From: Thelephora terrestris
Taxonomy: Eukaryota > Basidiomycota > Agaricomycetes > Thelephorales > Thelephoraceae
Assembly (NCBI GenBank): GCA_015956445.1
Contig: WIUZ02000003.1
Location: 930,001-994,000 of the forward strand
Direction of reading: 5' to 3'
DNA: 64,000 bases
Shown: one piece after another, positions 46,201-56,800 of the stretch
How the letters are laid out: every line of letters begins with the position of its first letter
How positions within the stretch are numbered: the first letter of the stretch is position 1
Position numbers and translations under genes: made by a program
Notes under the pieces: generated by a model
What the model was told of the DNA's origin: nothing
Seen by the model: the letters and a program-made list of their open reading frames with translations, nothing else
The model's database searches: none

Positions 46201-47163
46201 GCTCGCTCAACTGTCTCCCACTGGTGAAAACCCTGATTGTATCCATGAAACACCACTCCTCCTCCCGTCCTCCTTACCTCCTGGTACCTTGAAAGAATGC
46301 TCGAAACATCTGGTTTCGATGGAGAACCAGCTGCGGGTCGGTCAATGTCGTGACTCCCTTGTTCAACTACGCACGAAACTCACCGCTCAAGCGCGACTCC
46401 TCAAACACAAATACGTTCATGTACGCCACCAGGGTCCAAACACTCGATCCCAGAGCCTCCTCAACCGCAACATGAAGAAGATCCAGGCCATCAGTGCCAA
46501 ATACCGGCATGCATTCACGGCACTGCAGGTCCTTGATCCACATGACGGATCTGAGTGGCGTTCGGAGTTCCTTGAACTCCGAACACAAGATGTGCGGTAT
46601 TTTTCCGAGGTTGAGTTGCCCAACGCCCCGACCCAGGAACGTGCAGAAGAACTCCGGGCAAGGACTCTTCTCAACGGTGGTGCTATGCCTGAAGGAAACC
46701 GAACTATTTCTTGGATCTGGAGGGGCTCACTCAAGGACAATTCCGAGGATCAGGGTGAAGGTTAGTGGACGTTTTTCTACCACGTGTAATGTCGCTGATT
46801 ACTGCTGCAAACAGAGTTTCGACTGGAGTGGTCAAAAGCCTATGCACGAAGCGCCCGGTGGAACGAAGAGGTTCTGTTGCTCAGGGAAGAAATGAGGCGT
46901 GTCCTCGAGTTTTTAAAGTGGAGGTCGAAGGGTTGGCTTCAAAAAGGCGACATTGAGCTCATTTCCCCACTCTCAACCTGCCCTTTCCAGCTTGAGGGCC
47001 TCCGTGCTTATGCAGACAGGCAAGCACACATCTTCGGCGACCTTCACAACCACTTTTTAGGTATTTGGACAGGTCTCGAGCTACCTTGGCAGCACCTGAG
47101 TGAACCATTTTACCCCACTGATCTTTGTTTGGACGCCATGGAGCTAGATGGTGAAGATGTTTG
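40220..47163 (+). CDS. KDZ-type transposase with CxC2 cysteine cluster, interrupted by solo LTR B
   Basis: KDZ transposases move DNA transposons of mushroom fungi. The N-terminus (MVRRKTKTLTKIDL, then a Pro/Asp-rich stretch) lies at 40,220-40,535. The coding sequence is then cut by an LTR (40,536-43,863) and resumes with WRDDRDLFLQEFIRLEGRG. The CxC2 zinc cluster is CCELCHNKGEFRCIDC, then LCGGC and HSFNPFH (43,940-44,050). Later blocks follow the family order: YDYYLAIEQLTDATG, the first acidic site GIDTCFRFKRRQVSS (Asp near 44,812), ALDHANSKFTRGYATTG, LQKGERYANTDYV, SYDIMCQW, FHLAAHKEDC, SDMEGPERTW (Glu) and FGHWNWLKLVRLG. The C-terminal region is helical and ends ELDGEDV at 47,163. Apart from the LTR the gene looks largely intact, with short introns. 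I could not find its terminal inverted repeats. Confidence 0.85.
40536..43863 (+). mobile_element. Solo LTR B (about 3.3 kb) with antisense gene
   Basis: Starts TGTCAGGAACATGGTATTTT and ends with the inverse of that sequence. It is flanked by GTATG on both sides (40,531-40,535 and 43,864-43,868). Sense promoter signals (AGTATAAG near 43,383) lie about 450 bp from GGCCCTGACA, which ends at 43,837; a further 26 bp complete the right end. An antisense, apparently spliced gene fills much of it (40,724-42,461). No internal region of a retrotransposon is present. An inverse copy lies at 53,858-57,159, with roughly 90% protein-level similarity by eye. It sits inside the KDZ coding sequence and is younger than it. 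Confidence 0.8.
40724..42461 (-). CDS. Antisense coiled-coil protein gene inside LTR B
   Basis: Frame blocks on the minus strand, beginning MSFPNNHTYQVANG at 42,461 and separated by intron-like gaps. One block (41,884-42,228) has ERLRETMPHLMGLTWDDELW and ELEHPIKKELWYTLQ. The next (41,607-41,861) is coiled-coil-like (LEREVKEAKADVLRLSAEGL). Then comes a Pro-rich and basic part (GQRCKRSRRRPAHRM) with a short Cys cluster (CNCKEG, later CGCC). I do not recognise a known domain. The same order of blocks occurs in the inverse copy at 55,234-56,972. The design resembles the gene in LTR A: N-terminal head, coiled coil, acidic/basic tail. Confidence 0.58.
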
Positions 47164-47875
47164 ATGCTCAGATCCTACATTTTTGTGCCCTCACGACAGC
47201 CGCATGGCTCCCTCTTGTGTGCTCTCGCCTGACGTTGCGTCCTCATTAGTTGATTTTTGTTGCCCATTCTACCCCGCTGTACTTCGCGTTTCCATCGATA
47301 GCAATTAGACATGTCCTGCGTTTACGGCGTGACACGCGTTGAGAGTCTGTCGGGATTTCCCGCTTCATGACACAACTTCCATTCCCATGGTCCGAGCGAT
47401 TGAGCCGAAGGTTGCGCGTCATTGGGGATCAAGCTTCAAGCGCTGATTTCAGCCATTCTAATGTCATGCTGGTCTCGAGTGTAAGACAACATGACAACGT
47501 TACCCTTGCATGAGACCGGTGAACATAATCAAATAAATTAAACACGTGGGAATTGAAATGATATGAGTGCACACTAAAATTGTCCAAAAGGAAGGTGCGA
47601 TAAGAATGAAAGGTTCTGCTCTATTCGCAACGCTCGAGATGCCAAGTACGGGTGTGAAGCCTTGACAGCTGGTGTTAATCCATATCATACTGATGATGTT
47701 CTGTGGGTGGGTACCTACGTGAGATCTATGCGAAATTGCTTGCTGGTACTTAGAGAGGCATTTATCTATTCTAAGTGTTACCCAATAGGCTTGGCCTAGG
47801 GGCGGGTGATCAGGATATACCGAGGATTTTTGTGCCTGAGGTGAGCAACGTGAGATGTGAGTTGAATCAACTGGC
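47164..47875. other. Intergenic, no gene recognised
   Basis: About 700 bp between the KDZ stop and the 290-bp tandem array. Only short frames. It may contain the right end of the KDZ element, which I could not define. Confidence 0.45.
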
Positions 47876-49270
47876 TAGGGTGGCGTTAGAGAGGTAAATA
47901 CCTGTAATAAATACCCCTGAAAGGGCTTGCAGTGAAAAGCAAGCGATCAGGGGATATTGCAATTTTTTACCCAGGCCGGCTCGGGGTGAGCACCACGGGA
48001 ACACGGCAGAATGCAACGGGAAGGGTGGGATCTGAAAGAGATATGTGAGCATGTGAAACTTACCTAAGGAAAAAGGGCTGGACGCCAACCGTTGCGTGCT
48101 ATTCGCAACTTTTGGACAGCTATTCCGCAGGCTGGGTGGGTGAGATCTTCGTCAAACCGGATACCTGGGGTGGCGTTGGAGAGATGGATGACTGTAATAA
48201 ATACCCCCGAAAGGTCTTGCAGTGAAAAGCAAGTGATTGGGGGATATCACGATTTTTAACCCAGGTCAGCTCCGAGTGAGCACCATGGGAACAAGGTAAA
48301 ATGCAACAGGAAGGGTGGCGTTCGAAAGAGATATATGCGCATGTAAGACTCACCAGAGGAGAAAGGGCCAAACGCTGACCGCTGCTTGCTATTCGCAATT
48401 TTTGGACGGCTATTCCGCAGACTGGGTGGGTGAGATCTTCGTTAAACCGGATATCTGGGGTGTCGTTAGAGAGGTAAATACCTGTAATAAATGCCCCCAA
48501 AAGGGCTTGCAGTGAAAAGCAAGCGATCGGGGGATATCACAATTTTTAACCCAGGTCAGCTCCGAGTGAGCACCACAGGAACACGGCAGAATGCAACGGG
48601 AAGGGTGGGATCTGAAAGAGATATGTGAGCATGTGAAACTCACCAGAGGAGAAAGGGCCAAACGCTGACCGCTGCTTGCTATTCGCAATTTTTGGACGGC
48701 TATTCCGCAGACTGGGTGGGTAAGATCTTCGTCAAACCGGATACCTGGGGTGGCGTTGGAGAGATGGATGACTGTAATAAATACCCCCGAAAGGGCTTGC
48801 AGTGAAAAGCAAGCGATCAGGGGATATCGCAATTTTTCACCCAGGTCAGCTCCGAGTGAGCACCACGGGAACAGGGCGAAGATCAGCGGGAAGAGTGGGA
48901 TTCAAAAGGAATAGGTGCGCATATAAGACTCACCAAAGGGGAAAGGGCCGGATGCCGACCACCGCTTGCTATTCGCAATTTTTGTATGGCTATTCCGCAG
49001 ACTGGGTAAGTGAGATCTTTGTCAAATCGAATGCCTGGGGTGGCGTTAGAGAGGTAAATACCTGTAATAAACACCCCCGAAAGGGCCTGCAGTAAAAAGC
49101 AAGCGATCGGGGGATATCGCGATTTTTCACCCAGGTCAGCTCGGGGCGAGCACCACGGGAACAGGGAAAAATCGGGTGGGAAGAGTGGTGTTTGAAAGAG
49201 AAACATGAGGTATACAAACCTCCGAAAGAAGGAACGGTCGGAAAGCAGCGGTCGCGTGCGGTCAACAATT
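47876..49270. repeat. Tandem array, five units of 290 bp
   Basis: The word TGTAATAAA recurs near 47,903, 48,193, 48,483, 48,773 and 49,063, giving a period of 290 bp. Each unit contains a hairpin: a CCCC(C/T)GA arm, then CTTGC-AGTGAAAA-GCAAG, then TC(A/G)GGGG. In unit 1 both sides of one pair change together (CTGA with TCAG), while other units are mixed. Other shared words are ACCCAGGTCAGCTC, GAGCACCA and GCTATTCCGCAG. 290 is not a multiple of 3, so no protein repeat is maintained although minus-strand frames happen to be open. Confidence 0.88.
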
Positions 49271-49621
49271 TTCCGCTGCTGGTGTCCTGGGGGATGTCAG
49301 CAAAACCTAGAATAACGGGGATGGAAAAGGTAAGAGATGGAGCCCATGACGTCTGTGGTTAATATATCCAAATATCGCCTGGCCAAACGTGGCCTACAAC
49401 GAGCAATGAAGGTTTGTTTGAGGCCCCGAGGGAATGGGCCAGCTGCCCGATCAGGAAGAGGAATCAACCGTGGGAATTCTACCTTAACTTTGGTTCAGTG
49501 ATGGGTTGATGGCCCAAACACTTGGAACCAAGGACAATTATATTTATCAATGCATATCTACAGCATAAATAGAATTGTGGACTCAATCAAGGGAATTTAT
49601 AAATGTAGGTTTGGTTAATTA

Positions 49622-50403
49622 CATGAAATTTATAAAGACTGGGCTGCAGCTGCTGGCTCTCATGCATCTCTCGCTTCACGTCCGACAAGGCCTCGCTCAC
49701 TAATGCGAACCCATACCGGTCTTGGAGACCCGCCACTTCCACCTTCAACTTCATCCGTACTTGCCGTGACTTGTCGGAGGGACGACAACGTTGACCAGAA
49801 CGAGTCATCGGACTCTTGCGGGTCTTCTTCCTCTGGGACCTCTCCACCATCTGGCGAACTGGGGCAGGACTCCAGGGAGGGGATGGAGGGAGAGGAACGC
49901 CCTGATCCTGGCGGTGGCGAAGGGATGACTGGGGACTTGCAAGGGGGGTCGGTGCAATAAGCCCCGCGACATTGGTGTCCGAAATATCAGAAGAGAGATG
50001 CCTGGAAAGGACCCCAATGTTCCAAAGCAAAGTGAGAGAAATCCTCGTTCAAGCTGTTCATGATGACGTACATGAGGTCCACACGCTTCTCCAATTTCGC
50101 AATCCTATCCTCCCTCTCCCTCTCCATCCTATCCAACAGAAGGACGGCTCCGGGATGCTTAGCTTCAGGGAGAGACATAGAAGACCTGATATCTTCATAT
50201 CCAGCTTGCTCCCAGAATTCGGTAGGAGCGTTGTGGGCGGTGAGGAAGTCGATAGCGACCTGGTTGTCATGAGCGATGTTGGCGGGAGTATCGTACAAGT
50301 GTTGCTCCACGTCGTAGGGAGCATCCGTCTCAAAGGACGGGGTGAAATCAAAGGGGGTGGCAACAGCGTTGAGCACGGCGTTGTTGGCAACAAAGGCAGA
50401 CAT
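49622..50403 (-). CDS. Antisense gene inside LTR D
   Basis: The first block (49,987-50,403) encodes about 138 residues, with an acidic head (YDVEQHLYDTPANIAHDNQ) and a short coiled-coil-like stretch (DRMEREREDRIAKLEKRVDL). A second block to about 49,622 is basic and Ser/Pro-rich (RSQRKKTRKSPMTRSG), then helical (KLKVEVAGLQDRYGFALVSE). The sequence is unlike those in LTRs A and B, but layout and position match: antisense, in U3, own TATA-like box. Confidence 0.5.
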
Positions 50404-51023
50404 AGTAGTAAAAGATGTGAGAGAAGGGAGTAGTAGTGGTGATTGTGGGAAGGGAAAAGAGACGATGAGAGGAAAAGACCAATAATTCCCCGGATTATAT
50501 ACGACTGACTCAATAAGATACCCGAAAGGGAAGACAATGAATCGTTATCCATTCAAACCCTGATTAGGATAAACGAACCCTCAACCCCAATCACGATCCC
50601 ATCAAATCCAGAGAAATCCCCATCGATCACGAGAAATCCCCATCACGCTTCTATTACCACCATGAAACGAGAGAAATCCCCACCGATCAAGAGAAATCCC
50701 CATCAGACTCCTAAATAACTCACTCGCTATTGTTCCCCTATTTCGTACTCGATATCGGTTGTTCTAAGTTCCACTTCTCTGACTCATTTATCCTACCCTA
50801 AAGTACGCACAGACCATGTTGACCTTGTTTGGTTCGATGTAGAATTATGACTCCTGTAGAGGATTGGGTATATAAGGAAGAGTGTTCGCTCCTTTCTTTT
50901 CCCCACTCTCAATCTCTTCTGTACTCCTCTACCCACAACTTGAATAAACAAAGTAAGCTGAGGAATTCTCCTCACGTCTTATTCTTTCCTAACTCATTCT
51001 AGCAGGAATCCTCCTGCCAGTGT

Positions 51024-51647
51024 ATGTTCAGCGCCCCCAACCCTTTCCCCTCTACTAGTCCAGTTCAAAGACCCGTCATTCCCGACGCCAGAAGGTCTAT
51101 CTGGGAGTATAAGCTCATCAGAAGCCTTCAAGTAAACCGAACCGCCGGCTTACTTACTCATTTCCCCTACTACCGACCCTTCGCAGCCCTCGACGCCGGA
51201 GTCACCACTCCCCCCTTTCTATTAGGAGCCGATCATCAGTTCCTTTGGAACTCTGACTTTACTGAAAGTGTCCTAGCGACTGTCTATTTCAGTATAAGTC
51301 CAGCCTTCTACTTCCCCAATCCTCACGTTCATCTCACCACTAACGTCCACACCCATTCCCCTGCTATTATTGTTCTTTGGTGGGAAATACCAGCTGAACT
51401 ACCTTATTCGGTTATAGAATATCTCGTTAACTTCGAACGCCTTAGCGATCAAGACTTCGAACCGTTTGTACAGCAACTAACTCAGTTCTGTCAGGATTAT
51501 CACTCGCCCGTCCACCCCTATCAAACAGAGTCTCCACTCTCGCTTGATACTCCTCCTCCCCTCACTTCCACACCCGGTACACCCTTCAAGACCCGACCCG
51601 ACACCCCTCACCCATCCGCTAATCCTCTAGCGCCCCACAAACAGTAA
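51024..51647 (+). CDS. Sense 207-residue frame next to LTR D promoter
   Basis: An open frame starting about 150 bp downstream of the LTR D TATA box. Residues: Pro-rich N-terminus, then WEYKLIRSLQVNRTAGLLTH, VLATVYFSISPAFYFPNPHV, LPYSVIEYLVNFERLSDQDF and a Pro/Thr-rich tail. It has no motif I know. Its position suggests the beginning of an element's own coding region or an LTR-internal gene. It ends 20 bp before the CCTGACA terminus. Confidence 0.5.
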   Translation: MFSAPNPFPSTSPVQRPVIPDARRSIWEYKLIRSLQVNRTAGLLTHFPYYRPFAALDAGVTTPPFLLGADHQFLWNSDFTESVLATVYFSISPAFYFPNPHVHLTTNVHTHSPAIIVLWWEIPAELPYSVIEYLVNFERLSDQDFEPFVQQLTQFCQDYHSPVHPYQTESPLSLDTPPPLTSTPGTPFKTRPDTPHPSANPLAPHKQ

Positions 51648-51667
51648 GCAGGCCCACAACCCTGACA

Positions 51668-52477
51668 GTTCCCAGTGGTGTGATCACAGTGTTCTGAGTC
51701 AGTAAAATTCAAATTGAGCCTTAACAGTGCGCCGGAAGTGTACCAGTGTGGTATATCCTGAAAGTACTAAGGCCTTCGACCATGATGTACCAAAATTTGG
51801 CAAACCATCAGGAAACTGTGGGAACACTGGGAGGAAACTGGGGACACTGGGAACATCATAAACGCATTCAAAATGTTCCCAGTGTCCCCAGTTTCCTTTC
51901 AGTGTTCCCACAGTTTCCTGATGGTTTGCCAAATTTTGGTACATCATGGTCGAAGGCCTTAGTACTTTCAGGATATACCACACTGGTACACTTCCTGCGC
52001 ACTGTTAAGGCTCAATTTGAATTTTACTGACTCGGAACACTGTAATCACACCACTGGGAACACTGGAAAGAACACTGTGAATGAGCCACTCAGGAACACC
52101 ATGGTTACTTTCTTTGGGAAAATTCATGGTTTACCCTCAGATTACCTAATCAGGACATCAAGGTCACATGACCTGGGAAACTGTGGGTTCACTCAGGGTT
52201 TTCTTTCAATGAGCCACTCAGGGACATCATGGATATTTCTTTGGGAAAATTCATGATGTTCCCATGGATTACCTAATGGGAACACTGAGACCACATGACC
52301 AGGAACACCAAGAATGTACTGAGCATTTCCTGTGCTGGCAACACTCTAAGGAAACTGGCCTGGACATTTTGAATGTATTTATGATGTACCAGGTGGGTTA
52401 TTGCCAGGTACATTTTCCATTTCCTTACAATGTATTTACAATGTCCTGGGCCGGGAAACTGGGGTTTGTCCCCAGTG
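51668..52477. mobile_element. MITE C, split copy, remaining part
   Basis: Resumes the MITE consensus at GTTCCCAGTGG, runs through the centre of the palindrome (near 51,880) and the complete right arm, and ends CCCCAGTG at 52,477. It complements 31,441-31,861, and together they make one element of about 1.2 kb. The next base begins the Plavaka-type fragment. The outer flanks (TGA left, TCC right) do not form a target duplication, so one flank has been rearranged. Confidence 0.88.
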
Positions 52478-53857
52478 TCCCCAGCTCCAGTATTCGGTGA
52501 GCTCGCCTCGGCTAAAGTTTTCGTGGGTCCCGCTCACATAATCAGCCTCGTCCGCCATCGATATCAATCTCTGTGGACGAGATGGACACCGATCCCCTCG
52601 ACATCGACAATGAGGGTGATGGCATGGAATGCGAACATGGCTCAGATGCCAATTCTCAAGATGCGGATGACACAAGCAGCTTGGATGGTGATATCAGGGT
52701 TGAATACCATCCGAACAGTGGCCGCAAGCACAAGACATTCACATTGGAAGAATTTCAACGTGCCTGCTCTGACGTACAACACACTCATCCAGCAGATCCT
52801 GAACCCTGGTTACCATTTAACACCAGAGAGGATTTTGAGTTTGCTGAAATCGCACAGCAATCAAGGTTGTCAAAAGGCCAAATCAATGCATTGATTCGCC
52901 TTTTCCGGAAGTGCATCGATATTGGAAAGGAGGCTTTCACCTTCTCAAACTTTAATGACATGCAGAAGACCCTGACACTTGCCTCGGAGCGACTTCCCAA
53001 GGTAGCTTCATAACTCTTCTATCTGTATTTCATATTCTCTGACTATATTTCTCAAGTTTGAAAAGGAGACTGCCTCTGCAACCTATAAGGGAAAATTACA
53101 GGAATTTGATGTTTATGTGCGGCCAGTATGGGAATGGATTGAGGGTATGCTGCAGGACCCAGACCTCATCCAACATTTCAAGTGGGACGCTTGCCATACA
53201 TCAAAGTTTGATGCACAATCAAACTCTTGGGTTCGGTTTTATGATGAACCATGGACAGGAGACCAATTTTGGAATATCCAGGTATGTGGTATCTACCCTT
53301 TATTCCCCTCTATGTTGTTGATATGTGGGTGAAAAGTCAGACCTTCCACCAGGAGCAAAGCCACTGTTGCTCAGTCTATATGCAGACAAGTCAAAATTGT
53401 CAACATTTGGCACCAAGAAGGGTTACCCGGTCATTGCACGGTGTGCTAATCTCCCTGTTGAGATACGAAATGGAAAGGGCCTTGGAGGTGGTCGTGTTGT
53501 TGGGTGGCTGCCAGTTGTATGTTCCTATCTTTTTTATGGTCTCTCACGTTGTTCCTTTTCTAACAATACATTCAAGATTGAGGAGGATGGAGCTGAGTCT
53601 GGAAAAACAAACTATGTCAACTTCAAACGTGTTGTTTGGCATGACTCATTCCGCCAGGTGCTGGCATCAATCCACCAGCGCTCTAAGTTTGGACATTCCA
53701 TTGAATGTGCTGATGGAATTACACGTCACATCTATCCAGCTATCCTCATACTTTCAGCAGACTATGAAGAACAGTAAGGTTATTACACATCTTGCAACTC
53801 AATCTGACACTGTACTAGATCTACTATGGCTCTTATCCGGGGTACAACCTGTGATTT
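52478..53857 (+). pseudogene. Plavaka-type transposase fragment
   Basis: Plavaka transposases are a fungal branch of the CACTA-like group. Exon blocks in family order: PEPWLPFNTREDFEFAEIAQ (52,800-52,860), FTFSNFNDMQKTL, YVRPVWEWIEGMLQDPDLIQ, HFKWDACHTSKFDAQ, VRFYDEPWTGDQFW (near 53,235-53,275), LLLSLYADKSKLSTFGTKKG (near 53,350-53,410), VIARCANLPVEIRNG, GGGRVVGWLPV, VWHDSFRQVLASI and IYPAILILSADYEEQ (to 53,776), then MALIRG. The N-terminus is cut at the MITE end (52,477), and the C-terminal half is lost at the LTR B copy (53,858). Introns are short. It cannot be functional as it stands. Confidence 0.8.
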
Positions 53858-56800
53858 TGTCAGGGCCACTCTACCCCAACAACTACCAGTGCACTGAGCC
53901 GACTCCGCGGAGTGCTCACTAGTCCAACTAGCTTGTGAGAGAACGTTCACGTCTCTATTCTTCCGGTAGGTTGTCCGAGGTCACTACAAGTCAGGTCGAA
54001 ATCCTAAAGAGAAACCCAACCTAAACCGTACTTTGTTTGGTTTAATGCGCAAAGGTTTATCTCTACAACAGGATTGATGACTCCACCAGGTGATCGACTG
54101 GACGCTCGAGGTGTTCTAATATGAACGCTGGGGTTCTATAGTTACGAGGCGCAGCCGACGCGCAGAGTGGGAGGGAGAGCAGATGGGGGATGTCTTGGAT
54201 CAAACAAGAAACTCTGACTTGTCCTTAACTGCAACTGGGCTGAGAAGGGCAGAGGATTTCCTGAGGTAACAAAACTAAGGTACTACGATACAGCCACAGT
54301 TGCTACTTATACTAAAGGAGTGGCCATGACGTCAATACCCTAATATACCCTTATCAAGTCCAGAACAAAGGGAGATAAGGAGTGTGAGAACGCTAAGTAA
54401 GGGAAGCGAACAAAGGTGACGCGTGGGAGAATAAAAGACAAAGGGCCTTACTAGCGTGTGAAGGATTGCATAAAAGATAACAAATGTCCGCATGAAACAT
54501 AGGGGTAAAGATAACACTAGTCCTAAAAGAAAAAGGGGCATGGGGTCGTGAAAGTCGTACCTGGGGATCTCACCCAAGGGCCAGGTGTCAATCTCCCTTT
54601 ACATGGCCTCTGCCAGCTGGATTCGGGAGTAGAGACATTCAACATCCCTTGTTGTCTGTAGGCGGTAACAGCATCACGGACTAGTGGCAACCTCAACGTA
54701 CGTCCGAACATGAGGAGGTCGGGCCTAGACTCATGGGACATGAGGGATTACAGATTCGCCGGTGTTTCACGCTAACAGCTACTCCACATGCGCTGAGCTA
54801 ACCAGAAGGATCCTAAGGCGATGCTTCCGAATAGCGGCGAGTCCTTCCTCCGGTTAGGAGACTGTGATGTGACTGTCCACGTGTGTGATTAGGGTCCAGG
54901 GTTGATCGTAATCGTAAAGTCATGAGGGGTCGTAAAAAGGGGTTCGTGATGTCATAAAGGGGTCATCAGGGTCTTGAGACCTATTTTTAGTGCGCGCGCG
55001 TTCTAGGCGTTCCGGAACGAAGTTCTTCCAAGGCCGTCCCGCGGGCCGAGGTGTCAGCTTGATGTAGTAAGCCAACGATGATGGTACAGGGGCGGAAGTT
55101 GATGTGACCCGGACCAATGAGGTTCGTCGAGGTAAGTCACGTGAAGGATCACCGATCTAGGCTATAAGAAGGACGTCTTCTTGGAGCCATCCTTGATCAG
55201 CAACACCAGCAACTTCCCCATCATCTTACCATCATGTCTTTCCCAAACAACCACACCTACAAAGTCGCCAACGGCATCTCTACCATCTCCCGTATCGACC
55301 GTCGTGCCGCCAACCGCAAGACCTACGCCAGTGAGGCGGGGACTCCCTATACCACTGATGACCAGGTATGGGGGAGATCTAGTGCCTTTCGTGCTTGCGC
55401 TAACGTCTTCCTCTAGGTAGAGGTCGTACGTTCTTTTGGCGTTGATGTCAAGCTAACGGCTTCTAGATCTTGGAGGTCGTAAAGAAGGTGGACGCCGAAC
55501 GTCTCAGGGAGACGATCCCTCATTTGATGGGGTTGACCTGGGACGATGAGCTCTGGGTCCGGTCCATGATCGCCGAGAAGGTGATCTTCCAGATGCGGGG
55601 TAGGTTCGGAGAACTGGAGCATCCGATCAAGAAGGAGCTCTGGTACACCCTGCAGAGAGGGATCTACGATCAGGACCTGTTGGAGCACGGAGCGACCGTT
55701 CCTCGGGCCGTCCGCCATGCCACCGCTTCCACGACGCTGTTGTGGTCGCTCGTTCGGGAGGGAGAGAGCCGGGTAGGTTCTCTGTTTGAATATTCGAGTA
55801 TGACTCTCGACTAATCAAACTGCCTAGGTTGAACGTCTGGAGCGCGAGGTGAAGGAGGCGAAAGCAGACGTCCTTTGTCTGTCGGCGGAGAGTCTTCAGA
55901 TGAAGGAGACTCTGGCTGCCTTCCAGCAAGGAACGAACGAGGCGTTGGAGGCGATGGTTGCCAACCATCAAGAGTTGATCGCCGGGCTGAAGGTCAGGGA
56001 CAACAACATCAAGGGGGCGTTGGCCAGAAGGGATGAAAAGGTGCTTTCAGCCTTTGCAGGTTTATGCAATGACTGAGAGGTTCCCCTTAGACCGAACAGC
56101 TCGAGGACGTGGTAGCTGTGTTGACGGCGCAGGTCGTGTCCTTGCAGGATAAGACCTGCAACTGCAAGGAGGGTCCAAAGTTGGTTGGTCAGGGGACTGC
56201 CGATGTTCCATTCGAGCTGGAGTACGCCGATGAGGTGGTACTCCCATCGCCTAACCCGTCGTCCTATGCGACACCTCCGATCGAGAACGCAGTTCCCGTT
56301 CCTACTCCGGCTCCGGCTTCCACGTTGGCTGAGTCCGACAAGGAGAACTGTGGGCGTTGCCCACTGCAGCCGATCAGTCAGCTGGTCAAGATTGAGGATG
56401 AGGTCATGGAAGTCGACCGGGCCGAAGATGTTCCGAGGGCCATTGAGGTACGTCTGGTGACGACAGGGCAGCGTTGCAAACGCTCTCGACGCCGTGTTGC
56501 TCATCGCATGGCTCCATCGGCTAATCCTTACCCGCGTCCAGTTGAGTCGGATGGTGACCAGTCTGATCGAGGTGGAGGTCGAGAGTTCCGCTATCGGGTC
56601 AACCGTCCCTACCGACAGGTCGAGTCGGAGATCCAGCTTCGCCACCAGCTTCGACTCGCAAGACAGGATCCCACCCAGGGGTCCGACGAGGGAGACGGAG
56701 GGTCGCTCGTCGACTACGTCGATAGTGCTGCCGAGCAGTCACCCGGTGATGGAGATGTGGGACCAGGTGTTCCAGAGTTCGGTGACATCTGGGCGGCTGA

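Larger units (their letters stand above)
31862..51667. mobile_element. 19.8-kb insertion unit bounded by GTTCC duplication
   Basis: Begins TGTCACGAACGCGTGACA at 31,862 and ends AACCCTGACA at 51,667. GTTCC directly precedes it (31,857-31,861) and directly follows it (51,668-51,672). Removing it restores the MITE consensus exactly at CAGTGTTCCCAGTGG. The TGT...ACA ends and 5-bp duplication are those of an LTR element. The contents are not: two host-like genes, two tandem arrays, a KDZ transposase gene with a solo LTR inside, and LTR-like sequence D at the right edge. I found no long direct repeats at its two ends. It may be an LTR insertion later inflated by nested insertions, or a large cargo-carrying element. 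Confidence 0.75.
49500..51667 (+). mobile_element. LTR-like sequence D with antisense and sense frames
   Basis: Promoter box TATATAAG at 50,869, a possible polyadenylation word AATAAA near 50,942, and a CCTGACA end at 51,667, in plus orientation. An antisense frame starts at 50,403 (MSAFVANNAVLNAVATPF) with a TATATAA box about 90 bp upstream of it, and continues in a second block down to about 49,620. A sense frame (51,024-51,647; MFSAPNPFPSTSPVQRPV) follows the promoter. The left boundary is undefined. The end coincides with the right end of the 19.8-kb unit. It is a fossil; family not assigned. Confidence 0.55.

Noticed and set aside
48120-49206. Overlapping minus-strand frames of 90-140 codons with repeated peptide phrases
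   Set aside because: They come from the 290-bp tandem units; the period is not a multiple of three, so no protein repeat is kept in frame.
47876-49270. CRISPR-like regular repeats
   Set aside because: Units are 290 bp of continuous similarity with no short repeat/spacer structure, and the genome is eukaryotic.
31441-52477. Two independent truncated MITE copies
   Set aside because: The halves abut exactly in the consensus with only GTTCC repeated, so one copy split by an insertion is the simpler reading.
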